Assembly: GCF_000153485.2 (NCBI RefSeq)
Contig: NC_018721.1
Location: 992,001-1,056,000, forward strand
Length of the DNA stretch: 64,000 bases
Direction of reading: 5' to 3'
Source of the DNA: Psychroflexus torquis ATCC 700755
GTDB lineage: Bacteria; Bacteroidota; Bacteroidia; Flavobacteriales; Flavobacteriaceae
Of this stretch, positions 7,757 through 15,369 are shown in pieces. The notes under the pieces were generated by a model that was given only the letters and a program-made list of their open reading frames with translations, had not been told where the DNA came from and did no database searches. The position numbers and the translations under genes were made by a program. Position 1 is the stretch's first letter; the number at the start of each line of letters is the position of its first letter.

Positions 7757-10700
7757 TTATTCCAAGAGTTGTTCAAATCTATTCCATTTATCATTTCCGT
7801 TCAAAGCATTCACTTCCAAGTGTATCTTTAATTGAGTTTCAACGTTTGGTAGTGGAAATTGAATTTTCATCATTTCTCCCTTCTGTAACTTTCCGCCATT
7901 TGGTCTTGTTTTCAAAAATCCTAAATCTAAATTGGCAAAAATTAGCTGTAAATATTCTTCAGTTAGTTCTTCGTTATTGGTTTTCACAATATGTGCGTGA
8001 TTGTTAACCCACGATTTACCTTCGATTATAAACGCTGTATTATCTCCCTTGTTCCATTTAGCTCCATCTTCGCCTATTAAAACCAACTTTTCATCAAAAA
8101 GAAAACTGTCAATCATTCCTGTTTTTCCTGTCGCTCCATAATAAGCATAATCTGCACTACCACGTTTTGATTTTTTTACAGGTTTACGCTTATGGTCTAA
8201 AATTTCACAAATATTACTGTCAGATAAACTTGTCAAAGGATAAGTATTGAATTCTAAATACGGATTTTTTAATGATTGCATATAAACTCTATAATCGAAA
8301 GTGACGTCTGAAAAATCGAGCATTTCGTTAAACTCTTTAATCTCTACATATTCTTTTAATGAATCTGGAACTGTAATCGGCTCATTTAAAAAGTTATTAT
8401 AAATCAAAGTATTTAGTTTCTCTGGATTTAATAATAATTCTTCATCATACATTTTTGAAAATATTTTACCCGTGTCGTTGTATGGATAGGGATGAACACC
8501 TTCATATTTTGTCATAGACGAATGTTCATAGCCAAGAAAGAGTTTCATTCTATCCTTGTCGCCTGCGTTTCCAATTACAACTTTGTTATTTGTGTTTAAA
8601 AGAAAGATACGAATTTTCTCTTTTTCGTGTATCCAAATTTTATCGTCTTTGATTTTTTCTGTAAAATCTGTAAAATTTTTAAATTGAGTGTTTAATAAAA
8701 TGTATTGGGAAATAATATTCTTAATTCCATCAAATGAAAAGTCTGTTTCTTTCTTTTTGAAGTCACTTAAAAGAACATTTATTTTATCAATTTCTACTTT
8801 TTCTCTTTTTTTGATAAATAGAGCAATAGTTGGCTGACCTGCATATGTAAATGCTTTTGTTCCAAATTCACAAAGACCACAAATTTTAAAATTTTCTAAA
8901 AGTAGTTTACGAGCTTTTTGGTGAATACCTCTATTTAGCAAAATTGTGCTTGGTAAAATTATACCAGCAAAACCATTTTCTTTTAATAATTGAGAAGTTC
9001 GTTCAATAAACAAACATTCTATATCATCACTTTTGTCGGTAATTTGGTCATATAAATCAAAAGTTCCTTTTCCATTTTCCAATACCATTCTAAAACTTTC
9101 AACTGAAAATGGCGGATTTGCAACGATTGCATCAAAAACTGGATTTTGTTTATCTCCTGTTTCATTGTTTAGTTTTCCATAATACAATTTTGAATTAAAA
9201 GGTGCTAAACCATCGCCGTACAATATTTTTGCCTCGCCATCTCCGTTTAAAAAACAAGCTACTTTTGTAGTTTTGGCAAGACGATAATCCTTTTCTATAC
9301 CATAAACAAATTCTTTCGCCCACTTATATGCTCGTTTCCAAGCGTAAAAATTATCTCTCTGAGTATTTGTTCTAAATTCTTCGTTTTTTATCGATTGTAG
9401 AATTTTATCAATTCTGTCCATAGCATCATTTAGGAAGTGACCACTGCCACATGCATAATCGATTACATAAGGAAGGAAATTATTGTCTTTAAGATTAATT
9501 TTATTCTCGATAACTTTCTCAAATGGAATAGAATTACAAATGAATGTTGTTATTGGCGTTGGTGTGAAAAATTGACCAGATTCTTGTTTTATACCGATAT
9601 TAAGAAGTCTTTCAAAAAAATCGCCAAGAAATTTTTGCTTATGTTCATATTTAATTTTGAAAGTTTCTAAAAGTTTGACAACTTCTTTTACTATTTCGGC
9701 ATTTTCATAAAATGTGCGTTCGTTTATTACTTCTTTAAATGCAAACTCATTATTTTTATAAAGACGAAGTTGTTTAAACATATTTTTTATTTCCTGCGTT
9801 TCACCGTCGATTTGGGAAGCTATTCTTAAAAGTTCCCTATCAAAATCTTCTTCCGAGACGTCTGCAACGTCCAATTCCATATAATCCTTCATCCCTCGTT
9901 TGTGCAAGTCGCTTAATCGATATATTACATCAACTGGATTTTCATTATATTTCCATTGAAACTCCATTTCGTAATTTCCATCAACTGCGTTGTCCTCATC
10001 TACTATTTTACAAAGAAATAAGTTGAAAATTTTATTATAAGCATTTGATTTATCTGAAATAGTATGTCTTCTCAAAATTTCTGCAAAACGGTTGAAAATA
10101 GAGCCATCATCGTTATTTTCAGGCGAAAGATAAGAATGGTCAATAGGTTTTAGGTCACTATTTACTATGCCTAAAAAATTTATACCGTATGCAGGAATTG
10201 ATGGCTCAAAAATACCTTTTGTGTAAAATACATTATCCCATATTTCATGGATTTCTACTTGGTTTTGAGCCTTTATGAAGTCCGATGTATGAATTATACT
10301 TGAAAGATAATCTAATTCATTTGTTGAAGTTATTAAGTGTGACGTATAAAGGCAGAGATATTTGGCATTTTGGTCTTGCAAATAATAATTTAAAATTTGT
10401 TCTTTATTTGTATTGTTTTCTAGAGTGATTTTTAAGGCTTTGTTATATTCTTTTCCCCAAGTTTTACACTCAATCATCAAATAAGCTTCTCCTTCGTTAT
10501 TCGTTACGTAGATATCTAAAAATCCACCAACTCGCCAATTTTTTTCGAGTTCAATGTTTTTTGCTGAGTAACCTTTTTTAAGTAAACGAACTACACATTC
10601 TAGAACAACAAGATTTTCAGACTGACTGAAGTTGCAGGTAGTCTGACGATGTGTTCTTATTTCTGAATCATACTCTATTTTCCATTCATTTGATTTTTCG

Positions 10701-10819
10701 CCTTCTAGGTTAATTCCGATTATGCACTCATTTATTTCTGCTTTCCAATATTCTTTTCTTCCATCTGTCAGACTAAATCCTAATGCTGTAATAAATAATT
10801 CAATTTTTGTTTTTGTCAT
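7757..10819 (-). CDS. Single-chain restriction-modification enzyme (R-M-S fusion, type IIG-like)
   Basis: 1020 residues with three parts. Residues 70-125 form a PD-(D/E)xK nuclease (GGFLDIYV with Asp102, then IECK with Glu117 and Lys119). Residues 380-700 are an N6-adenine methyltransferase of the HsdM type, with the SAM motif DYACGSGHF (454-462) and catalytic NPPF (568-571). Residues 840-1010 resemble one HsdS target-recognition half (KRGSADYAYYGATGKTG, LIGEDGAKWNKGDN, LPNVETQLKIH). One polypeptide could thus recognise, methylate and cut DNA, as type IIG enzymes do. All key residues are intact. No separate partner genes are adjacent. Confidence 0.9.
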   Translation of the reverse strand: MTKTKIELFITALGFSLTDGRKEYWKAEINECIIGINLEGEKSNEWKIEYDSEIRTHRQTTCNFSQSENLVVLECVVRLLKKGYSAKNIELEKNWRVGGFLDIYVTNNEGEAYLMIECKTWGKEYNKALKITLENNTNKEQILNYYLQDQNAKYLCLYTSHLITSTNELDYLSSIIHTSDFIKAQNQVEIHEIWDNVFYTKGIFEPSIPAYGINFLGIVNSDLKPIDHSYLSPENNDDGSIFNRFAEILRRHTISDKSNAYNKIFNLFLCKIVDEDNAVDGNYEMEFQWKYNENPVDVIYRLSDLHKRGMKDYMELDVADVSEEDFDRELLRIASQIDGETQEIKNMFKQLRLYKNNEFAFKEVINERTFYENAEIVKEVVKLLETFKIKYEHKQKFLGDFFERLLNIGIKQESGQFFTPTPITTFICNSIPFEKVIENKINLKDNNFLPYVIDYACGSGHFLNDAMDRIDKILQSIKNEEFRTNTQRDNFYAWKRAYKWAKEFVYGIEKDYRLAKTTKVACFLNGDGEAKILYGDGLAPFNSKLYYGKLNNETGDKQNPVFDAIVANPPFSVESFRMVLENGKGTFDLYDQITDKSDDIECLFIERTSQLLKENGFAGIILPSTILLNRGIHQKARKLLLENFKICGLCEFGTKAFTYAGQPTIALFIKKREKVEIDKINVLLSDFKKKETDFSFDGIKNIISQYILLNTQFKNFTDFTEKIKDDKIWIHEKEKIRIFLLNTNNKVVIGNAGDKDRMKLFLGYEHSSMTKYEGVHPYPYNDTGKIFSKMYDEELLLNPEKLNTLIYNNFLNEPITVPDSLKEYVEIKEFNEMLDFSDVTFDYRVYMQSLKNPYLEFNTYPLTSLSDSNICEILDHKRKPVKKSKRGSADYAYYGATGKTGMIDSFLFDEKLVLIGEDGAKWNKGDNTAFIIEGKSWVNNHAHIVKTNNEELTEEYLQLIFANLDLGFLKTRPNGGKLQKGEMMKIQFPLPNVETQLKIHLEVNALNGNDKWNRFEQLLE

Positions 10820-10840
10820 TTGGTGTTCAATTATTTTTTA

Positions 10841-10853
10841 GTTAGTTACTAAC
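10841..10853. promoter_or_regulatory. Inverted repeat ahead of the restriction-modification gene
   Basis: GTTAGTTACTAAC is a perfect 6+6 inverted repeat around one base, 22 bases upstream of the start. Restriction-modification genes are often controlled from such sites by C proteins or by the methylase itself. No C protein gene is nearby, so self-control or an unrelated factor is possible. Confidence 0.35.
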
Positions 10854-10854
10854 A

Positions 10855-10965
10855 TTAGTAAAAACCCTATTTAAATCTTCATTATAGGAGAATATAAATC
10901 TATTATGGGTGTTGTACTTTTATTTTTATTTTTATTAAATTAACACTTTTATGTATATCATACAA
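10855..10965. repeat. Possible third relic of the 31.7/38.1 kb repeat
   Basis: This stretch shares blocks with 38055-38150: AAACCCTATTnAAATC, then TTATAGGAG, then TTAAnTAACACTTTT. The order and approximate spacing are kept but gaps are needed, so homology is likely rather than certain. The remaining bases up to 11108 are AT-rich with no feature I can name. Confidence 0.35.
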
Positions 10966-11108
10966 TGTACTTATTTACCGCTAAAACTCGTGGGTATTAT
11001 TTAAAATTACAAAACTCTAAAATATAAAAATAACTTAATTTATAAGATCAAATACTAAGATATTATGGAAGTTGGCTAATAAATTTTGCTTTCTAATAAT
11101 TATCACCT

Positions 11109-11633
11109 TTAGTATGGATATCTTAAATATAAGCCCCGTGTGCTGTGCTCATAAATTTGTACCTCCGTCTTAAACCTATAGCGATAGGCCTCTATAATAG
11201 GTTTGTAAAGGGTTTCAAACTTTTGGGGATTCCAGTCTGCGGTGATGATTAAATTTTTACTGTTGGTGCCAGAACAATAAAACCAAGTCCTTATGGCGCT
11301 TAACATAACATACTTAAAACCAGCCGCCTTTTTTTTAGGATAATACTTGGCGTCAAAACCTAGACTCACAATGCCAATTAACAAATCAAAGCAAGGTCCT
11401 ACTTGTGAGGTTGGCAATAAATTGTACTGCTGGTTTGCCCCTGAGTGTGCGCTTAAATGTTCCGTAAACCGTATTAAATGATTGGACACCTGTCCTTGGC
11501 ATTCGAGATCGAAACCCAAATCTTCATATTTTATTGGGCTAGTATCCAATTCTGGAATAGTTTCTAAACTATTTAAATATAAAAAGTCGGTCACTAGATC
11601 GTGTACACTATCCACAAACGGCTCCTTCATCAT
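11109..11633 (-). CDS. Unrecognised protein under the shared dyad operator
   Basis: 174 residues, soluble, no signal or membrane segment. It has an acidic N-terminal half (SLETIPELDTSPIKYEDLGF) and a C-terminal half with hydrophobic strands and aromatics (KYVMLSAIRTWFYCSG, NLIITADWNP). I do not recognise a family. Two adjacent Met codons begin the frame. Its leader closely matches that of the operon at 21981, including the dyad and the bases between promoter and start, so it was probably acquired or evolved with that operon. It is expressed as a single-gene unit. Confidence 0.7.
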   Translation of the reverse strand: MMKEPFVDSVHDLVTDFLYLNSLETIPELDTSPIKYEDLGFDLECQGQVSNHLIRFTEHLSAHSGANQQYNLLPTSQVGPCFDLLIGIVSLGFDAKYYPKKKAAGFKYVMLSAIRTWFYCSGTNSKNLIITADWNPQKFETLYKPIIEAYRYRFKTEVQIYEHSTRGLYLRYPY

Positions 11634-11657
11634 TTAGTTTTTTTTGGTTTAATGCTG

Positions 11658-11693
11658 CAAAATAAAAGTCTCTCCTTGCCAAAACGTGTCATA
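11658..11693 (-). promoter_or_regulatory. Promoter with dyad operator (copy 3)
   Basis: The dyad variant CTTGCCAAAACGTGTCATA (11675-11693) overlaps the -33 TTTG. A TTTTATTTTG -7 element lies 18 bases further. Beyond the dyad, the sequence TGTCATACTTAAnAGGTTTG is shared with the copy at 22 kb. Confidence 0.55.
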
Positions 11694-11756
11694 CTTAAAA
11701 GGTTTGTCAGAACTAATTTTGAATTTTGAATGAAGAATTTTGAATTAAAACGACCT

Positions 11757-11783
11757 CTCGATACGATTTTCTATCGAAAATCA
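11757..11783. repeat. 27-base dyad repeat, copy 1
   Basis: Identical over 27 bases to 11893-11919. It contains GATTTTC-TATC-GAAAATC, a perfect 7-base stem, and an alternative CGATA/TATCG stem. Confidence 0.75.
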
Positions 11784-11892
11784 GTTGTCTACCAAGGGAG
11801 GCAAGAAGGCTCGTGGTGAACCATTAATATTTTTTATGCTCTCTAAGTGGTTTCGAGATCATTTCAGTATCTGCGATGACTTAAAGCTACTT

Positions 11893-11919
11893 CTCGATAC
11901 GATTTTCTATCGAAAATCA
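11893..11919. repeat. 27-base dyad repeat, copy 2
   Basis: Second exact copy, 136 bases from the first. This nearly equals the 137-base period of the adjacent array and suggests an older, diverged unit of the same kind. Confidence 0.75.
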
Positions 11920-11945
11920 CTCAGTCATAGAACATAACTTAAAAA

Positions 11946-12534
11946 GATTCCGCATCGCGGCTATAGCCTTGTATGGAATGACAATTATGAATTGGTGGCT
12001 GAGTGACCCGCTATTTTGTAGCGGGGTGTATCGAAGCCACGTTAAAATAGATTTCTTCAATATTAAGAACATCAATTAAAAAGATTCCGCATCGCGGCTA
12101 TCGCCTTGCACGGAATGACAATTATGAATTGGTGGCTGAGTGACCCGCTTTTTTGTAGCGGGGTGTATCGAAGCCACGTTGAGATAGATTTCTTCAATAT
12201 TAAGAACATCAATTAAACTGATTCCGCATCGCGGCTATCGCCTTGCACGGAATGACAATTATGAATTGGTGGCTGAATGACCCGCTTTTTTGTAGCAGGG
12301 TGTATCGAAGCCACGTTAAAATAGATTTTTTCAATATTAAGAACATCAATTAAACAGATTCCGTATCGCGGCTATCGCCTTGCACGGAATAGCAATTATG
12401 AATTGGTGGCTGAGTGACCCGCTTTTTTGTAGCGGGGTGTATCGAAGCCACGTTAAGGTAGATTTCTTCAATATTAAGAATATCAATTAAACAGATTCCG
12501 TATCGCGGCTATCGCCTTGCACGGAATGACAATT
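11946..12534. repeat. 137-base tandem repeat array, four units plus a partial
   Basis: Units begin with GATTCCGnATCGCGGCTAT at 11946, 12083, 12220, 12357 and 12494, exactly 137 bases apart. Each full unit can form two hairpins: ATTCCG...CGGAAT, and a two-step stem GTGGCT...CCCGCT...AGCGGG...AGCCAC. Units differ by scattered substitutions. The last partial unit runs to the stop codon of the gene at 12535. The array lies downstream of operon A, where it may stabilise or end the transcript. No spacer variation is seen, so it is not a CRISPR array. Confidence 0.9.
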
Positions 12535-13200
12535 TTAATCCAGTGAGTATTTCAGGCTTTTTGTTATTTCCCTTATCGTGTTTATTAATGGAAAATATTT
12601 AAAATTATCGTCAATCCTTGCTTCAGGATGACAATAGCTAATTATGATTATATTTTGTTCAGAAACATGGTACCGCACACCCCAAAAGGACAGTTTCCAT
12701 TTGTCAAATTCTTCAACTAGGTTAAACTTTTTTAGAATATCACCTGTAGGTGTCCCACAGCAAACGATAATCTTAGGATCGTATAATTCAATTTGTTTTT
12801 TTAAAAAAAGCTGATCTTCTTTAGCATATCCCCATATGATTTTATTGTTGGCGGTATGACTCCCCGACTCCTTCTTTAAATTAATCGCTGCAATTTTAAG
12901 CAGTTGTTCAATTCTAAATTCTTTAGATCTTAATTCTTTCAATTCAGCCCACAAATAATTTTTATTCAAATTATTTATACCAAATGTCCAAAGGGCAATA
13001 TTATCCCAAGTTGGCTTTCTTTCTCCTTTTTTTAGTAAATCCCGTAAATCCCAATTTTTACCGCCATTTACCTCTTTTAATAAGTAAAGAATTTTAAACT
13101 CCGATTCTAAATAATTATCTAGTTGAACTATGCCATCACTTACAAAGCCTGGTCGTTTTTTTTTCCATTCGTCAAATAACTCTTCTTCTTTTTTTATCAT
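12535..13200 (-). CDS. UDG-like protein 1 of operon A
   Basis: 221 residues. It has the motif pattern of three neighbours: a strand with KILYLLKEVN and WDLRDLL (residues 35-55), a strand with PKIIVCCGTPTG (about 140-150) and a C-terminal HPEAR after a hydrophobic strand (about 190). The order strand-motif 1, central strand, HPxxx resembles the uracil-DNA-glycosylase superfamily, where the His motif contacts DNA. Activity is not established, and the catalytic residues of motif 1 are not the classical ones. Its start overlaps the end of the next gene upstream by 4 bases. It is the last gene of operon A. Confidence 0.7.
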   Translation of the reverse strand: MIKKEEELFDEWKKKRPGFVSDGIVQLDNYLESEFKILYLLKEVNGGKNWDLRDLLKKGERKPTWDNIALWTFGINNLNKNYLWAELKELRSKEFRIEQLLKIAAINLKKESGSHTANNKIIWGYAKEDQLFLKKQIELYDPKIIVCCGTPTGDILKKFNLVEEFDKWKLSFWGVRYHVSEQNIIIISYCHPEARIDDNFKYFPLINTIREITKSLKYSLD

Positions 13201-14006
13201 TTATGTTTTGGTTTTTTATTAATATCTATAAAAGCTTGTTCCAAATTATCTTTAATTGGCTTAATCTCCACAAGCCTTTCATACTGTAAAGTTTTTAATA
13301 GGCTAGCTTTTATTTTTTCTATTTGATTTAAAGAATCACAAATCTTATTATTTAAAATTTCGAGATCATTTTCATATAACGCATCTGGATAACTATTATC
13401 AATTTGCTTTTTAAAAGCGGTGTAGCCTTTTAAAATATCTTCAAAATAGTATTGACCGCTCATCCTTGCATTTGGATGATCAGCATTTATATAAATCCTC
13501 CCAGATTTAGCAGTGGCGTGACAAGTTCCAAAACTGTTCATTTGGTTTAGTCTTAGTTCACTTTCAAAAAACGGATAAGTTTCACCGAATATGACCACAT
13601 CAGGTTCAAGAGCTTCTATAATTTGAACAATCAGATGCTTTGACTTTTTATAAAATTCTAAAGGATGCCTTCTGACTGCAAGATTTTGGTTCTCTATGTT
13701 TGATATACATATTACAGGTGTTTCTTTCTGTATGCTAGATCCCGTTTTATTAGCTTCTGTACTATCGGTATTTAAAGCACGCCACACTTTAGTCTTATTA
13801 CTTAATTCGTTTTTATTGGTTAGTAAACTAGTTGAGTAATCGCTTACTGATTTGTCTTGTTGTACCCAAATTATTTTCAACTTGCTGACGGCATAGGCTT
13901 TTTTGTCAAGGCTCAGCTTAAAGATTGGTAACATTTCAAATTTTTCAGCTAGCCTTTTTGCTCTTGTCAATAAGCCTTCCACTTCGGTATATTTAGATAA
14001 ATCCAT
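13197..14006 (-). CDS. UDG-like protein 2 of operon A
   Basis: 269 residues. PDVVIFGETYPFFESEL, NSFGTCHATAKSGRIYI and DHPNARMSGQYYFEDIL (about 135-210) align with the same positions of the protein encoded at 14101, so the two are paralogues. The N-terminal motif (LKIIWVQQDKSVSDYS) is more diverged. A C-terminal helical extension of about 55 residues is unique to this copy. The HPNAR motif fits motif 2 of uracil-DNA-glycosylase folds (inference). It is translationally coupled to the downstream paralogue. Confidence 0.7.
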   Translation of the reverse strand: MDLSKYTEVEGLLTRAKRLAEKFEMLPIFKLSLDKKAYAVSKLKIIWVQQDKSVSDYSTSLLTNKNELSNKTKVWRALNTDSTEANKTGSSIQKETPVICISNIENQNLAVRRHPLEFYKKSKHLIVQIIEALEPDVVIFGETYPFFESELRLNQMNSFGTCHATAKSGRIYINADHPNARMSGQYYFEDILKGYTAFKKQIDNSYPDALYENDLEILNNKICDSLNQIEKIKASLLKTLQYERLVEIKPIKDNLEQAFIDINKKPKHK

Positions 14007-14013
14007 GGTTATT

Positions 14014-14058
14014 TAATTTTGTACAAATTAAATATAGCGGTCTATCATTTAGTGATAG
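14014..14058. promoter_or_regulatory. Two inverted repeats between UDG-like genes
   Basis: TAATTT-TGTAC-AAATTA (14014-14030) and CTATCA-TTTAG-TGATAG (14042-14058) lie in the 94-base gap ahead of the 14006 start. A TTTAATTTG resembling the -7 element of the regulon promoters overlaps the first. They could form an internal promoter and operator; no U-run argues for a terminator. Confidence 0.4.
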
Positions 14059-14100
14059 GGTAATTAAAATTTATTTTCTAATGAGAAGATTAAAAATCTT

Positions 14101-14757
14101 TTATAATTTAGATTTACTAAGATTAACAGTCTCTAAAATATCATTGAAATAAGTTTCTTCTTTAATAGTATACATTGGATGGTATGCATCAATATATAAA
14201 GTGCCCTTTTCAAGTGCAGACTTACAACTCCCAAAATCATTAAATTCCAAATTTAAATCATTTTTAAAAAATTTATAAGTGCCGCCAAAAATTATAATAT
14301 TTGGTTTAAATTCTTCTATTTGATTAAAGAGTAGAGTTTTAGAAAATTTATAGTAATCACTTATTTCATTTGGATTTGCTTTAGCTCCTCCACCTGTTTT
14401 TTTGACATTTATGTAAGCAACTTTTTTTAATTCATCTATTACTTCTGGTTTGTAGGAAGGATGATATAGTTCGTCACACCAAGATAAGTTGTTTAAAATA
14501 CCGTTTGTAACATAGATTATTTTTTTAAAGGTTTGGCTCCAACCCTTACGGATTCCTGTCTCTGTTTTCAATTTTTCATTAATATGATCTCGCATATCCC
14601 AAGATTCATTTTCACCTGTACTATTGGCTTCTTTTAAAATCCATAAAATTTTAATACCTGTTTTGTTATATTCAATTTCATTTACAATACCATCAAATAT
14701 TGCAGGTCTATCAAAATGTCTTCCTACTTTCTCTATTTCTTGATCAAAATTTTTCAT
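14101..14757 (-). CDS. UDG-like protein 3 of operon A
   Basis: 218 residues combining the motifs of both downstream copies: IKILWILKEAN and SWDMRDHI (about residues 33-60), PNIIIFGGTYKFF (about 155-168), FGSCKSALEKGTLYI and YHPMYTIKEETYFNDIL (about 175-210). This makes it the best bridge showing that the three are one family. The HP motif is kept. It begins 87 bases after the coiled-coil gene, so it may be partly uncoupled from the rest of the operon. Function is inferred from fold-like motifs only. Confidence 0.7.
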   Translation of the reverse strand: MKNFDQEIEKVGRHFDRPAIFDGIVNEIEYNKTGIKILWILKEANSTGENESWDMRDHINEKLKTETGIRKGWSQTFKKIIYVTNGILNNLSWCDELYHPSYKPEVIDELKKVAYINVKKTGGGAKANPNEISDYYKFSKTLLFNQIEEFKPNIIIFGGTYKFFKNDLNLEFNDFGSCKSALEKGTLYIDAYHPMYTIKEETYFNDILETVNLSKSKL

Positions 14758-14844
14758 TTTATATAAATTTGGTTAAACTTTCTGGACTAGTTGTGAAGTA
14801 TTACTTTAAACTCCATTACGAAGTTGTAAATTTTGAAGAATGGG

Positions 14845-15366
14845 TTATTCTCCATCACCTTCCATGTCAAAATCTTCATCGTCAGCATCAGGCTCTACTT
14901 CGTCAAAATTAGTACCTGTTGCATCTAGTATAGATTCTAATTTATTTTTAACGTCTTCTGCTCTTTCTAACAAATTCTCTGTCATGTCCTTTAACTCGTC
15001 CACTTGATTACTTATTTGTTCCAAATTAGAAGTTAAATTGTTGATAATACCTTTTAGATTAACAATTGTTTCCGAAATAACATCAATAAGATTTGGAACC
15101 TCTTCTATTTCTATTTCGTTAACTTCAAGTTTTTCCTCAACTTTTTCTATCTTTTCTGAGGATTCCTTTAGCCCCTCTAAACTTTCATTCTTTTCAGGTA
15201 CTTCTGTTAAAGATTTCAAGTCACCGCTCTCCGATACTTGATCCTTTAATGGTGATAATTTTTCACTTGCTTCTTTTAGCTTATCAGTGAAGTCTTTAAC
15301 TTTAGAAAGACCTTCATTTGCCTTTGCAAGTCCTTCCATTAGTGGTTTAATTAATTGAATTGCCAT
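14845..15366 (-). CDS. Acidic coiled-coil protein
   Basis: 173 residues, almost entirely charged heptad-like helices (for example LVNNL-type repeats, KIEKVEEKLEVNEIEIEE and NQVDELKDMTENLLERAEDV). It ends in a very acidic tail, DEVEPDADDEDFDMEGDGE. No Cys or catalytic motif. Such proteins serve as oligomer scaffolds or DNA mimics. It sits 3 bases after the HerA-type ATPase gene and is probably its physical partner. Family not recognised. Confidence 0.75.
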   Translation of the reverse strand: MAIQLIKPLMEGLAKANEGLSKVKDFTDKLKEASEKLSPLKDQVSESGDLKSLTEVPEKNESLEGLKESSEKIEKVEEKLEVNEIEIEEVPNLIDVISETIVNLKGIINNLTSNLEQISNQVDELKDMTENLLERAEDVKNKLESILDATGTNFDEVEPDADDEDFDMEGDGE

Positions 15367-15369
15367 AAT

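Larger units (their letters stand above)
11634..12534. other. Gene-free repeat region
   Basis: From right to left on the minus strand it holds the 137-base tandem array that follows the last gene of operon A, two 27-base dyads, and the promoter and dyad of the 11.6 kb gene. I see no open frame with gene-like composition. Confidence 0.75.

Noticed and set aside
12150..12175. Left attachment-site copy (TAGCGGGG and TCGAA as in the tRNA 3' end)
   Set aside because: Only 8 bases plus a few scattered ones agree, and the match belongs to every unit of the 137-base array.
11946..12534. CRISPR array
   Set aside because: The 137-base period is constant with no conserved-repeat/unique-spacer alternation, and no cas genes are nearby.
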